NCBI GenBank assembly: GCA_023663385.1
Contig: JAMPHO010000001.1
Span: forward strand, 472,820-536,819
Length of the DNA: 64,000 nucleotides
Source: Alistipes timonensis
GTDB taxonomy: Bacteria > Bacteroidota > Bacteroidia > Bacteroidales > Muribaculaceae
Direction of reading: 5' to 3'
The notes under the pieces were generated by a model, which did no database searches, had not been told where the DNA came from, and worked only from the letters and a program-made list of their open reading frames with translations. The position numbers and the translations under genes are program-made. This document shows positions 8,508 to 18,108 of the stretch, one piece after another (position 1 is the first letter of the stretch; each line of letters starts with the position of its first letter).

Positions 8508-9350
8508 TTAGCGTCGGCTTTGGGCGGCCATATCGTCGAGAATGAATCGGGCCACGGAGTGAGCGGCGTTCGACCCGATTGTAACCGTGGCTTCCGAGCG
8601 CACCTCGGGCAGAGCGTTCTCCACGGCCACGCCCATTGTGGCCGTCCTCATCATCGGCAGGTCGTTGAGGTTGTCGCCGAACACCACTATACGGGTGGCG
8701 CCGGTCTGCTTCGCCAGCTCGGCCACAGCGTGGGCCTTCGACACTCCGGGCGCGTATATGTCGATCAGGCCGGTGTCGGGGGTGATCACGTCGCGGTACC
8801 ACGATACGGCGCAGTCGGTCACCTCGCGCAGCCTCGCGCAAGTCTCCTCAACGAGCTTCTCCGGCCCGGTGGCGAAAAACAGGGCTACCTTGTCGCGCCG
8901 CGCGGGGGTCTGCCCTAAGTGGAATCGCTTGAGGGTGAGGTGGCGGCGCTCCTCGTAGAACGATGCCTCGCGGCGGCTCATGACTTTCGAGTGATAGACG
9001 TTGAGAAACGAGTCGCCCGACACGCAATAGGTGAACGGGCGCAGGCTACCGCTCTCGAACGCCTCGGCTATTCGGTCGGCGTCGGCTTCGGGAATCGTGG
9101 TCACCGAGCGGAAGCGCTGTGCCGCGAGGTCCCACTGAGCCGCCCCGGTCATCACTATGGCCGGGAGATTCATCTTGACCTCCCGCAGCAGGTTCTGCAC
9201 CGTGGCCGGGGTGCGGGCAGTTGCAACCGTGAACAGGGCGCCCCCCGCGATAGCCTCGTTGAGCATCGCCGCGGTCTCGGGCGACACCCGCGACGCGTTG
9301 TCCAGAAGCGTCCCGTCGAGGTCGCTGACGTATAGTGTCTTTTCTTCCAT
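8508..9350 (-). CDS. HAD-family phosphatase, Cof type
   Basis: The protein of about 280 residues is a haloacid-dehalogenase hydrolase of the Cof subfamily, which dephosphorylates sugar phosphates or nucleotides. The nucleophile motif DLDGTLLD lies near residue 7, motif II is VATARTP, and motif IV is FGDNLNDLP near the end, with a C2 cap between. The start is ATG 9350, or ATG 9356 two codons earlier. A TAACTTTG box at 9366-9359 implies a very short leader and slightly favours 9350. The substrate is unknown. Confidence 0.85.
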   Translation of the reverse strand: MEEKTLYVSDLDGTLLDNASRVSPETAAMLNEAIAGGALFTVATARTPATVQNLLREVKMNLPAIVMTGAAQWDLAAQRFRSVTTIPEADADRIAEAFESGSLRPFTYCVSGDSFLNVYHSKVMSRREASFYEERRHLTLKRFHLGQTPARRDKVALFFATGPEKLVEETCARLREVTDCAVSWYRDVITPDTGLIDIYAPGVSKAHAVAELAKQTGATRIVVFGDNLNDLPMMRTATMGVAVENALPEVRSEATVTIGSNAAHSVARFILDDMAAQSRR

Positions 9351-9358
9351 ATCCATCA

Positions 9359-9366
9359 CAAAGTTA
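9359..9366 (-). promoter_or_regulatory. -7 box of the HAD/histidine-kinase unit
   Basis: TAACTTTG on the minus strand matches the Bacteroidetes -7 consensus. No clear -33 box is seen. It lies 2-8 nt before the two candidate start codons. Confidence 0.4.
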
Positions 9367-9391
9367 CATCTTTTTCCCGAATCCCGCCCCC

Positions 9392-10225
9392 TCACTCCCC
9401 AAACTTCATCATTCCGGCAAGGCAGATAAAGTAGTCGTTGCTCCAAATGTCGAGTTCGGAAGGGTTCTTTATGAACGGAAACACATCGTTTTTAACCATA
9501 TTTATATCCGTTGAGCCAAGGCGGGATACGAGTAGGTCCGTAAAATCCTTTTTGGATAGGTCGATGCCGTCAAAATCGAGGGCCCTCTGCCTGAAGTGGT
9601 TGAAGTTCAGCGGTACTCTGTTGCGGACGTACCACTCGAAGTCGTACCAGTCGCGCCCCTTGACCCTGTGGCCCCATTTGCGGAAAATGAGCGCGTGCAT
9701 CTTTCCGGCGAAAAGGTCGGGCAGGGCGACGCATCGGGTCATGAAGGAGAATGGTTGCAACGATAACTTTTGCTCTGTTTGGAATCCGAGCGGAGGTTTG
9801 GTGTCAACCTCTATCTTTATTTTCAGGCTCTTCTCTGTTTGAAAGGCCAGGTTGTACACATCTGTGTCGTCTTTGAGAAAAGCGGATTCGACTTTCCCGA
9901 AATTTCGCTTCTCTTTTTTCGTGATGACTACGTCGCGCCCCAGAGCCTTGAACTCGGCGATGATGGCAGGAAAATAGCTTTCAAGAGCGAACGACGGATC
10001 CTCCTTGAGCAGCGAGAAATCCATATCCTCGCTGTATCTGCCGAGGTTGTGGAAAATGCGCAGACAGGTGCCTCCGTAGAAAGCTGCTTTCTCAAAGAAT
10101 CCCCCGCGTTGCAGCCCCGCGAGAGTTATCTGCTGCATCACTTCGTAGACCGCGTTTTTCTTCGAGGTGGAGGTCGATAGGTCGTATGATGCCAGCATCT
10201 GCTCAAATATTCCGCTCATTCTCAA
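9392..10225 (-). CDS. AbiEii-type nucleotidyltransferase toxin
   Basis: The 277-residue protein belongs to the AbiEii/AbiGii group, the toxin of type IV toxin-antitoxin and abortive-infection systems. Characterised AbiEii-like toxins are nucleotidyltransferases that can modify tRNA. Motif I is GGTCLR (near residue 51) and motif II is SEDMDFS (near 64) with the metal-binding aspartates. A lysine-rich segment and KGRDWYDFEW (near 200) follow, as in family members. The start is ATG 10225 or 10219; either overlaps the upstream antitoxin gene. The region is visibly richer in A and T than its neighbours, a sign of transfer. Confidence 0.85.
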   Translation of the reverse strand: MRMSGIFEQMLASYDLSTSTSKKNAVYEVMQQITLAGLQRGGFFEKAAFYGGTCLRIFHNLGRYSEDMDFSLLKEDPSFALESYFPAIIAEFKALGRDVVITKKEKRNFGKVESAFLKDDTDVYNLAFQTEKSLKIKIEVDTKPPLGFQTEQKLSLQPFSFMTRCVALPDLFAGKMHALIFRKWGHRVKGRDWYDFEWYVRNRVPLNFNHFRQRALDFDGIDLSKKDFTDLLVSRLGSTDINMVKNDVFPFIKNPSELDIWSNDYFICLAGMMKFGE

Positions 10226-10835
10226 TAAATTTAATCAGTTGGAGCAACATTGTCTTTTTTAGCGACACTTCGGCGCATTCCCTTATGATGTCAAGGTCGA
10301 GGGAGTCGAGCTCGTCCATATCGAACCTTATATCCTCTTCAAGATATTCCCTTATGGCGATTTGGAAGCGCGGGTTTAGGTTCGGAGTGTAAACCATAAG
10401 GTCGCATAACGCCTTTGTCGGCGACGCTATCATAAACGATGACCCTGCCTCATCCATGATTGAAACCCCGATATTGTAATATGAGGCCGGAACATGGATA
10501 TACTTGAAAGAGCCGAGGTTGTTTGAGTATTCTTTCGCGATGCCGGTTGTCATTGATTCCACGGCGTATACCGCCTCGGGTATTAGTCCGTAATGGCGCA
10601 ACGCGGTGCGCATCGACACATACGATGGGCCATAGATGTGGTTGGCGAGAAGGAATGGAGATAATTCTGTCTTACTGACTCTCGGATGAACCACATACAT
10701 CCCCTTTTTGAGCCTTATTGTCGAGCCGGAGTCTTCCAGCCGCTTAGCCTTAGCCGCCAGGTTCGCACAATCAGGGTATACGGAATTCAGATTCCGCATT
10801 CTGAAGGGAGTGTTTCTGAAATCTTCAAGTGTCAT
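10203..10835 (-). CDS. AbiEi-type antitoxin / transcriptional regulator
   Basis: The 210-residue protein precedes and overlaps the AbiEii toxin gene, the standard order for AbiE systems. It has the N-terminal region of AbiEi antitoxins that ends in RLKKGMYVV (a winged-helix beta-hairpin). A larger C-terminal domain follows with SMRTALRHYGLIPE and SPTKALCDLMVY, both typical of the family. AbiEi proteins repress their own promoter and neutralise the toxin without a tight complex. No other defence gene is next to the pair. Confidence 0.82.
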   Translation of the reverse strand: MTLEDFRNTPFRMRNLNSVYPDCANLAAKAKRLEDSGSTIRLKKGMYVVHPRVSKTELSPFLLANHIYGPSYVSMRTALRHYGLIPEAVYAVESMTTGIAKEYSNNLGSFKYIHVPASYYNIGVSIMDEAGSSFMIASPTKALCDLMVYTPNLNPRFQIAIREYLEEDIRFDMDELDSLDLDIIRECAEVSLKKTMLLQLIKFIENERNI

Positions 10836-10992
10836 CGGCTTTTAAACAAAATATAAGGCTGGGTTGTGCGGCGGCACATCGCGAATATAGTAAAAATTTT
10901 GATGGGAAACGCGGTTTTGTGATATTATCTGTTGAAATTTTTGCGGTTTTTCGGCTGGGGTGGCGGGAAATGGCGGGAATTTGGCGGGTCGG

Positions 10993-11024
10993 TTGTGTTT
11001 TGTGGCGGAATTTGATTAAATTTG
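10993..11024 (+). promoter_or_regulatory. Promoter of the AsmA-like gene cluster
   Basis: TTG at 10993-10995 and TAAATTTG at 11017-11024 are 21 nt apart. The start codon of the AsmA-like gene is 87 nt downstream, and the 276-bp gap otherwise shows no gene. Confidence 0.45.
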
Positions 11025-11111
11025 TTGGTTCAATAGTTTAACCGGGGTTGCCGGCCGGCGTTATGCCGGGGGCGACCGTGAATCTGTACAACGACTTTTC
11101 GCCATCATCAT

Positions 11112-14100
11112 ATGGATCTCGATTCTGATTATAACCAGATAAAGGAGGAGCCGCGCGAGCCGGCTCCCGCGCCGGGTAAGCCGCTGTGGAAGCGCGTTTT
11201 GAAATGGCTCGGCATCACCGTGGGTGCTATCGCGGGGCTGTTCGTGCTCGTTTGCGCTTTGATTGTGTGGATTCTGACTCCGGCCAGGCTCACACCGCTG
11301 GTTGAGCAACAGGCCGGGAAGTTTATCGACGGCACGCTCGACATCGAACGCGTCGAGCTAACGTTCTGGCGCTCTTTCCCCCACCTTATAGTCGAGGTGG
11401 ACTCGCTTGTGCTCAACTCGGGCGCACTCGCCGGGTTGCCCGACTCGGTGGCCGCCAAGCTCCCGGCAGGCTCTGAGAAGCTTCTGTCCATCAAGTCGTT
11501 CAAGGGGGGTGTCAACGTCCCGGCGCTGCTCGTTGGCAAAATATCGCTTTACGACGTGGCCTTCACCGGCCCGCGGGTCAATCTGGTGCAGGCTACTGAT
11601 TCGGTGGCCAATTACGATATTTTCCCGCCGTCGGCTCCCGACGAGGAGCCGCGGGATGAAGGGCCGCTCTCGATACCCGAAATCACTATCAACAATTTCT
11701 CGATAACCGACGCTGTGCCGATCAGGTATGTGTCGGTTCCCGACTCGCTGGATGTCGCCGTGTCGCTGCGCAATATGAGTCTCGAAGGGAGCAAGGCCCC
11801 GTTCTACGCATTGAAAATCGACGGTGGCCTGGCCTCGCCGCTGCTTGATGATTTTGACTTCAAGTCGGTGGGCTTCAGCGCCCTCGGCAATCTCACCTGG
11901 GACGCTTCGGACCCTCTGTCGCTTGCGGTGGAGAATCTTGAGGTGGCTCTCGACGAGTTCCGCGTGAGGGTCAATGCCACGGTCGATGCCGCGGATGCCC
12001 CGATAATAAGTGAGTTGCGGGCCCGTGCAGAGGGACTCAGCGTTGAGCATATCGCCCGCCATGTGCCCCGCGCCTACGCGTCGCTTGTGGAACCATTGAA
12101 GACGGATATGGAGGTCGGGGTGTCGTTCAGCCTCACAGCCCCGTGGAATATGGCCGACAGCGTGCCCCCATCGTTCAACGCCGCGATAGAGATTCCCCGA
12201 TGCTCGATACAATACCAGAACGCCCGACTCGATGAGTTCGAGGCAAACCTTACGGCGCGCTACGACGGCGTCGCGCCCGACGATTCGGAATTCGAGCTTG
12301 AAAAGTTGCGCGTCAAGGGTCTCGGGGTTGACCTTTCCCTTGAGGGGGTGGTGACGCGCGTCGTCAGCGACCCCAAGGTTAAGGGTAAGTTCAATGGCCG
12401 CCTGGACTTTGGCGCCATACCTCCGCGGCTCGCTGCCGAGCTGCCTATGGAGCTTTCCGGCGTGGTGGAGGGTAACGCCGACTTCAATCTCGCCGCGAGC
12501 GATTTCTCGGGCGGACGTTTCCATCGCGCCAATATCGCCGGCGACATAACCCTTCGCCGCTTCCTGGCCGAGGGTGACAGCATAGGCCGCGCCTTCGTGG
12601 AGCTGGCGACCCTCGATTTCGGCACCAACGGCAAATTCTTAGCCCCTGACGGAGCCAAGGTTGACTCGCTTCTTCAGGTATCATTGAAGGTTGACTCCAT
12701 GTCGTACACGGGTATGGGGGTGGATGTCGAGGCCCGGGGCTTCATCGCCGGGGCCGGGGCTATGAACCGCGGCAGCTCGGCCGACACCACTGAAATCAAT
12801 CCTTTCGGATTCCGCATAGCCGTTGACAGGCTCAAATTCGACTCTCCGGCCGACACTCTCCGGGCGCGGCTGCGCGACGCCTCTATCGCCGGCGCGCTCC
12901 GCCGCTATAAAGGTGACGCGAAGGTGCCCCAGATGGGGCTCCGCGTCGAGGCGGGTATGATGTTCCTGGGGCAGTCGCTCACTAAGGTTGCGATGCTGAA
13001 GTCGAATATGGACCTCACGGTGCATATGCGTCCGTCGCGCCGCAAGGCCGTGGCTGACTCGATTGTCGCCAAGGCGCGTGCCCGTGCAGCGGCTCACCGC
13101 CCCGACTCGGCCGCGATAGCCGCTGCCACCGCCGGGAATATCGACCTGCGACTTGACGAGAAAGAGCGCTCGCTGCTTCGCCGCTGGGATTTCAGCGGAC
13201 GCGTTACCGCGCGCCGCGGGCGACTCGTGACCCCCTATTTCCCCCTTGACAACCGCCTGAGCCATATCGACCTGCGGTTCAACTCCGACTCCGTGGTGCT
13301 CTCCAACCTCTCGTACCGAGCGGGGCGGAGCGATTTCCTGGTCAACGGCACAATATCGAATCTCCGCCGGGCCCTCACCTCGCGGCGCGGCAATACGATA
13401 CGGGTGGCGCTCGGCGTGCGGTCCGACACTATCAATGTCAACGAAATCGTGCAAGCCCTTTTCGCCGGGCCGTCGCTCGCGCAACAGGCCGATTCGGCAA
13501 TGGTGTGGAGCGACAGCGAGACCGACGACGGCGGGCTGGCCCAGATGGCCGACACCGTGGCAGCCGGACCGCTGCTCGTGCCCCGCAATGTCGAGGCCTC
13601 CCTCGGCATACGGGCTGACAATATTCTCTACTCCGATCTCGCCCTGCGCGATTTCCGCGGCGACGTTATGGTGTTTGACGGCGCTGTGAACCTCCGCGAC
13701 CTATCAGCGTCGACCGACATCGGTTCGGTTGCTGTCGACGGCCTCTATTCCGCCCCGAGTGCCGACGACCTCCAGTTCGGCCTCGGCATGAGGGTGAGCG
13801 ACTTCCGCCTCAACCGCCTGGAGTCGCTGATACCCGCCATTGACTCGCTGCTCCCCGCGCTCAAGAGCTTCGGGGGTATCGTTAACGCCGATGTGGCCGT
13901 AACCACCGACCTTATGCCGAATATGGACATCGACATACCGTCATTGAAAGCGGCCATAAAAATCGAGGGGGATTCGCTTGTGCTCCTCGACCCGGAAACA
14001 TTCAAGACCGTTTCGAAGTGGCTCCTTTTCAAAAACAAGAAGAACAATATGATCGACCATATGGCTGTCGAGGTGGTTATCGAAAACTCCAATATCGAGC

Positions 14101-14675
14101 TATACCCCTTCCGGTTCGACATCGACAGGTACCGCCTCGGAGTTATGGGCCACAACGACCTGGCGATGAATATGAACTACCATGTGTCGGTGCTCAAATC
14201 CCCCGTGCCGTTCAAGTTTGGCATTAATATAAAGGGTACGCCCGACAAGATGAAGATACGCCTCGGCGGAGCCAAGTTCAAGGACCGCATGGTGGTTGAG
14301 CGCCAGGCCATAGCCGACACTACCCGCGTGAACCTCGTGCAGCAGATCGAGCGCGTGTTCCGCAGCGGCATCTCCAAGGCCCGTCTCGGCAAACTCGAAT
14401 TCCCCGGCACCGACCGCGGGGCGGGAGAGGCAGCTGCGGGTGAAGCGTCGGCCCCGACACGCTCCGAGGGGAGGCGCAAACGCCTCGATCGGGCTTCGGA
14501 CGTGGCCGCGCCCACTGCCGGAATCAACGGCTCGGAGACCCTCACGGCCACCGACTCCCTTATAATGATAAAGCAGGGGATGATCGACAACCCCGGCAAT
14601 GGCCGTTTCCCGCTCTCGTCGCGTCCGCCGGAGGTCCCGGTGCTTCAGGGCGCTGAACCGCGCAAACATAAGTAA
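11112..14675 (+). CDS. Large AsmA-like envelope protein
   Basis: The 1187-residue protein has a short cytoplasmic start with a membrane helix at about residues 32-57. A very long, mostly beta, periplasmic part follows. The N-terminal segment (ARLTPLVEQQAGKFIDGTLD, then the FWRSFPHLIV strand) and the C-terminal region near residue 1000 (HVSVLKSPVPFKFGINIKG) are typical of AsmA/TamB-superfamily proteins. These build hydrophobic grooves that move phospholipids or assist outer-membrane biogenesis. It is followed after 9 nt by a leucine-rich-repeat gene and then by a propeller regulator, so they may form one transcript. Confidence 0.8.
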   Translation: MDLDSDYNQIKEEPREPAPAPGKPLWKRVLKWLGITVGAIAGLFVLVCALIVWILTPARLTPLVEQQAGKFIDGTLDIERVELTFWRSFPHLIVEVDSLVLNSGALAGLPDSVAAKLPAGSEKLLSIKSFKGGVNVPALLVGKISLYDVAFTGPRVNLVQATDSVANYDIFPPSAPDEEPRDEGPLSIPEITINNFSITDAVPIRYVSVPDSLDVAVSLRNMSLEGSKAPFYALKIDGGLASPLLDDFDFKSVGFSALGNLTWDASDPLSLAVENLEVALDEFRVRVNATVDAADAPIISELRARAEGLSVEHIARHVPRAYASLVEPLKTDMEVGVSFSLTAPWNMADSVPPSFNAAIEIPRCSIQYQNARLDEFEANLTARYDGVAPDDSEFELEKLRVKGLGVDLSLEGVVTRVVSDPKVKGKFNGRLDFGAIPPRLAAELPMELSGVVEGNADFNLAASDFSGGRFHRANIAGDITLRRFLAEGDSIGRAFVELATLDFGTNGKFLAPDGAKVDSLLQVSLKVDSMSYTGMGVDVEARGFIAGAGAMNRGSSADTTEINPFGFRIAVDRLKFDSPADTLRARLRDASIAGALRRYKGDAKVPQMGLRVEAGMMFLGQSLTKVAMLKSNMDLTVHMRPSRRKAVADSIVAKARARAAAHRPDSAAIAAATAGNIDLRLDEKERSLLRRWDFSGRVTARRGRLVTPYFPLDNRLSHIDLRFNSDSVVLSNLSYRAGRSDFLVNGTISNLRRALTSRRGNTIRVALGVRSDTINVNEIVQALFAGPSLAQQADSAMVWSDSETDDGGLAQMADTVAAGPLLVPRNVEASLGIRADNILYSDLALRDFRGDVMVFDGAVNLRDLSASTDIGSVAVDGLYSAPSADDLQFGLGMRVSDFRLNRLESLIPAIDSLLPALKSFGGIVNADVAVTTDLMPNMDIDIPSLKAAIKIEGDSLVLLDPETFKTVSKWLLFKNKKNNMIDHMAVEVVIENSNIELYPFRFDIDRYRLGVMGHNDLAMNMNYHVSVLKSPVPFKFGINIKGTPDKMKIRLGGAKFKDRMVVERQAIADTTRVNLVQQIERVFRSGISKARLGKLEFPGTDRGAGEAAAGEASAPTRSEGRRKRLDRASDVAAPTAGINGSETLTATDSLIMIKQGMIDNPGNGRFPLSSRPPEVPVLQGAEPRKHK

Positions 14676-14684
14676 TAGCTTGCG

Positions 14685-15635
14685 ATGATAACGACGTTAC
14701 GCGCCGCCGCGGCGATTTCAGCGGCAATCTTGCTTGGCGCCTCGACACCTTGCGCCGCCTTTACCGTCGAAGGGGTGGAATACGCCCCCTTGTCGGCGGC
14801 TGAGGCGGAGGTGACGGGCGCCGACAAGACCCTCGCGGGCCGTGTGGCGATACCCGCCGCGGTGAGTTATGACGGCGCGACCTACGCGGTGACGGCGGTG
14901 GGGGATGGGGCTTTCGAGGATTGCTCGGCGGTTACCTCTTTGGAGATTCCTGGAAGCGTGGTGTCAGTGGGCAACGACGCGTTCAGTTTCTGCTCCTCGC
15001 TTGCGGAGGTGGTGATTGCCGACTCACCACGCCCGTTGTCGTTGGGGTACATACCGAACCTGAATGCGGGCATTTTCGCCGACGCGCCCCTTGCCAAACT
15101 CTACCTTGGCCGCGACTTAACCTACAATACCCGCCGGGGGCATTCCCCATTCTCCGGCTCGGAGGGCTTGAAGGAAGTGTCGATAGGCGCCGGGGTGTCG
15201 AAACTCGGAGAGCGCCTGTTCAGCGGGTGCGCGTCATTGAAAACCATAGCGTCCTCCGCCGCGGTGCCTCCGGCGGTCGGTGCCTCGGCATTCGCCGGGG
15301 TCGACGTGCAAGCGTGCCGCGTTACCGTGCCCATCGGCACGGTGGATGCCTATGCTTCGGCGGCGGGATGGTCGGCATTCGCCAATATCACCGACGGCGT
15401 GCAGTCGTCGGTAAGCGCTCCGGCGGCTGATGTATGTTCCAAACTATCGATCGGTCGCGGGCACCTGTCGGCTGAGTCGCTCCCTGAGGGCGCTACAATA
15501 ACCCTTTACAGTATTGACGGACGTGAAGCGCTTACCCTCGGAGGCTCCTCCATTGAGGCCTCTGTCGCACCGGGTATGTACATAATGCTGATACAGGCCG
15601 GCGACACAAGGGAAATAATGAAAGTAAGTTTCTGA
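14685..15635 (+). CDS. Secreted leucine-rich-repeat (BspA-like) protein with C-terminal sorting tail
   Basis: The 316-residue protein has a signal peptide (about residues 1-25). BspA-type LRR_5 repeats follow (DGAFEDCSAVTSLEIPGSV, NDAFSFCSSLAEV, ERLFSGCASLKTI). The last 75 or so residues form a beta domain (ITLYSIDGREALTL, then APGMYIMLIQ) like the tails of type IX-secreted proteins. BspA-like proteins bind host or bacterial surfaces. It sits 9 nt after the AsmA-like gene and 6 nt before the regulator. Confidence 0.8.
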   Translation: MITTLRAAAAISAAILLGASTPCAAFTVEGVEYAPLSAAEAEVTGADKTLAGRVAIPAAVSYDGATYAVTAVGDGAFEDCSAVTSLEIPGSVVSVGNDAFSFCSSLAEVVIADSPRPLSLGYIPNLNAGIFADAPLAKLYLGRDLTYNTRRGHSPFSGSEGLKEVSIGAGVSKLGERLFSGCASLKTIASSAAVPPAVGASAFAGVDVQACRVTVPIGTVDAYASAAGWSAFANITDGVQSSVSAPAADVCSKLSIGRGHLSAESLPEGATITLYSIDGREALTLGGSSIEASVAPGMYIMLIQAGDTREIMKVSF

Positions 15636-15641
15636 GCTAAT

Positions 15642-18029
15642 ATGGGAGAAGGCGCGTCAGGTAGAATAACGGCCATTGTGTCGGCTTTGATCGTGGCTCT
15701 TGCCGCTTTCCCGGCGGGAGTGGTCACCCGCCATTTCGGCCCTGAGGAGGGGCTGGCCCACGACCATGTGCGCGACATCACCCAGGATTCCCGCGGATAT
15801 ATGTGGTTCGCCACCTGGACCGGGGTCGACCGCTTCGACGGCTACGAATTTCGCAACTACCGCTCCTTCCCCGGCGATTCCGTCAAACTCGACAACAACC
15901 GCGTGGAGCGGGTCGAGGAGGATGAGCAGGGGCGTATGTGGATCATGACTTACACCGGGCGCGTGTACTCCATCGACGGTGCAACGGGGCGCTTCTCCCT
16001 TGCCACGAGCGCCGACTCGGCCCGTTTCATCCGCCTGAGCCATCCTAAATGGAAAGTGCGCGACGAACTGGCCGACTTCGAGGTCGAAACGCCGCTGAGT
16101 TTCACCGACCGCGACGGCAACCTATGGCTCGCGCGCCGTACCGACGGAATCGACTATGTGTCGGCAGCGCCTGAGGCTTTCAAGTTTATCGACAGCGAGC
16201 CCCTCGAACCGATAGGGAACGACATACACAACCTCTACGCCGCTCCCGACGGACGGTTGTGGGCCACCTCGCGCGACAAGAGGGTTATGCTTTATGACTC
16301 GGCGGGGGGATACGTCGGGAATCTCGCTCCCGACGGGCGAGTGGTCGCCAACCCCTCTGTGTCATCCGGGCTGATGGTCTACTCGGCGTTTACCGACAGC
16401 CGCGGCCGGGTATGGCTCGGTACCAAGCAGAAGGAGCTCGCCGTGCTCACCCCTGCGGGGGATGGCCGGTTCGCGCTAAAGCGCTACCGCGAAGGTGAAA
16501 GGGGGCTGCGATGCGGTGATATATACGCTTTCGCCGAGGACTCCGCGGGGAATCTCTGGATCGGCACTTTTGGTGGAGGGGTCGCCAAGGTCGAGGAGGG
16601 GGCCGACGGGGAGCCGCTGTTCGAATTCCCCGCCCGATACCCTGCGGAGAGCGCCGGAAGGGTTCGCGAACTCGTGATGCTCGACAACGGGCTTATGGTA
16701 GGCGCCACAACCCGCGGAGTCGTGGCTTTCGACCCCTCTGCGCCAATCGATAGCATAAGCTTCCGTTTGCATACCACGGATCCGTCGCGCGGCGGGGCGC
16801 TGAGTAACAACGATGTGCTCGACATACTCCCAGCCGCCGACGGCTCGCTCTATTTCTCAGCCTATTCAGGGGGTATCGACCGACTCGCTTCGCCCGACGA
16901 ACTGATGGCCGAAAGCCCTGAGTTCAACAACCGCAACATCCGCGACGGGCTGGCTGTTGACCCCGTTCTGTCGGTCACCCAGGATGCCGAAGGGGGCTTC
17001 TGGGTGGTATCGCACAGCGCCATAGCCCGTTATGACGGAGATTGGAACCATATCGCGACCTACAATGCCGGGAACGCCGGGAGGCCATTCAGGCTTACCG
17101 AGGCACGGCCGCAGTCGCTCCCGGGCGGGCGGTTCGCGTTCGGCATAGGTGGCGGCCTTCTTATAATTGACCCGGCGGCGATAGCGAGCCGCGGTGTGCC
17201 CCGCTTCGCTGTTACGGAGGTCGAAGCCGGGGGAGAGCGGTTTACGGGGCTTCCCGCCGACGGGGTTATACGGCTCCCACGGGGCGACCGCGACCTTACA
17301 GCGCGTTTCGCCGCGCTGGATTTCGCCGGTGCCTCTAACATAATGTATGCCTACCGGCTCGACGACGGCGACTGGATGCCCCTCGGGCATGAGCGGGTTG
17401 TGCGCCTGTCGAGTCTCCCATCCGGCACCACCCGCATATCGCTGCGATGGACCGACGCTTACGGCGTATGGACCGATGAGCCGTTTGAGTTTGCGATAGA
17501 GGTTCCTCGTACCTGGCGCGAGATTGCCGGTGACTGCGCCATTGTTCTCTGCGCCGCGGCGGCTTTCGCCGCGATATTGTTCGCCGCGTTCCGCGAGTAT
17601 GGCCGGCGCAAACGTCGCCGCGCCCTTGAACGGTATATCGCCATGGCTCTCGGAGGGGGCGCGGGCGAAGGGAGTCACGCGGGTGCCGACGCGGTGGCCG
17701 GTGTGATGGCTGGAGTGTGCCGCGTTGTTGGCGAGCGCTACCCCGACAGCGCCCTACGGGCCGAGGATGTGGCCCGCGGGGTGGGGGTCGGGCGCGGCGA
17801 GCTCAGGCGCGTGGTGAAAGCCGCTGCCGGAATCTCCATCGAGGATTTCATCAGGGCCGTGCGCGTGCGCGCCGCCTCGCGGCTCCTCGCCGAGGGGAAG
17901 CTCAACGTGGCCGAGACCGCCTATCGCTGCGGCTTCAAGACACCGCAGTATATGGCTATGCTCTTCAAGGAGCAGACGGGGCTGACCCCCTCGGACTACG
18001 CCTCCAGGCGCCGAAAAAAATGTAAGTAA
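15642..18029 (+). CDS. Propeller sensor with AraC DNA-binding domain, no kinase
   Basis: The 795-residue protein starts with a signal/anchor segment. About 530 residues of two-component-regulator propeller blades follow (RHFGPEEGLAHDHVRDITQD, and repeats such as GNLWIGTFGGGV). A Y_Y_Y domain (about 565-622), one membrane helix (about 628-650) and an AraC helix-turn-helix (about 700-790, ending KTPQYMAMLFKEQTGLTPSDY) complete it. Hybrid two-component systems place a histidine kinase and receiver between these parts; here they are missing, so the signal must pass straight through the membrane to the DNA-binding end. It lies just upstream of the pectin esterase, its likely target. A paralogue lies at 31312. 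Confidence 0.88.
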   Translation: MGEGASGRITAIVSALIVALAAFPAGVVTRHFGPEEGLAHDHVRDITQDSRGYMWFATWTGVDRFDGYEFRNYRSFPGDSVKLDNNRVERVEEDEQGRMWIMTYTGRVYSIDGATGRFSLATSADSARFIRLSHPKWKVRDELADFEVETPLSFTDRDGNLWLARRTDGIDYVSAAPEAFKFIDSEPLEPIGNDIHNLYAAPDGRLWATSRDKRVMLYDSAGGYVGNLAPDGRVVANPSVSSGLMVYSAFTDSRGRVWLGTKQKELAVLTPAGDGRFALKRYREGERGLRCGDIYAFAEDSAGNLWIGTFGGGVAKVEEGADGEPLFEFPARYPAESAGRVRELVMLDNGLMVGATTRGVVAFDPSAPIDSISFRLHTTDPSRGGALSNNDVLDILPAADGSLYFSAYSGGIDRLASPDELMAESPEFNNRNIRDGLAVDPVLSVTQDAEGGFWVVSHSAIARYDGDWNHIATYNAGNAGRPFRLTEARPQSLPGGRFAFGIGGGLLIIDPAAIASRGVPRFAVTEVEAGGERFTGLPADGVIRLPRGDRDLTARFAALDFAGASNIMYAYRLDDGDWMPLGHERVVRLSSLPSGTTRISLRWTDAYGVWTDEPFEFAIEVPRTWREIAGDCAIVLCAAAAFAAILFAAFREYGRRKRRRALERYIAMALGGGAGEGSHAGADAVAGVMAGVCRVVGERYPDSALRAEDVARGVGVGRGELRRVVKAAAGISIEDFIRAVRVRAASRLLAEGKLNVAETAYRCGFKTPQYMAMLFKEQTGLTPSDYASRRRKKCK

Positions 18030-18046
18030 TTAAGATTTACAAAATC

Positions 18047-18082
18047 AAGCGGCAGTTTTCACGCCTTTGAGCGGCAATTTTT
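18047..18082 (+). promoter_or_regulatory. Two direct repeats upstream of the pectin esterase
   Basis: AAGCGGCAGTTTT at 18047-18059 and GAGCGGCAATTTT at 18069-18081 share the AGCGGCA core and a T-run, with cores 22 bp apart. They lie between the propeller-AraC gene and the esterase. The second T-run ends 26 nt before the -7 box at 18109. I infer a binding site for the adjacent AraC-type regulator. Confidence 0.45.
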
Positions 18083-18108
18083 GCTCCATGCGGCGATAGG
18101 CAAGTCAA

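Noticed and set aside
8494..8841. Long N-terminal extension of the histidine kinase
   Set aside because: The extension is Arg-rich, overlaps the HAD gene and lacks family likeness; the ATG at 8493 gives a normal membrane helix at once.
15642..18029. Classification as a classical hybrid two-component system
   Set aside because: No histidine kinase, ATPase or receiver motif is found between the membrane helix and the AraC domain, so that label would be wrong.
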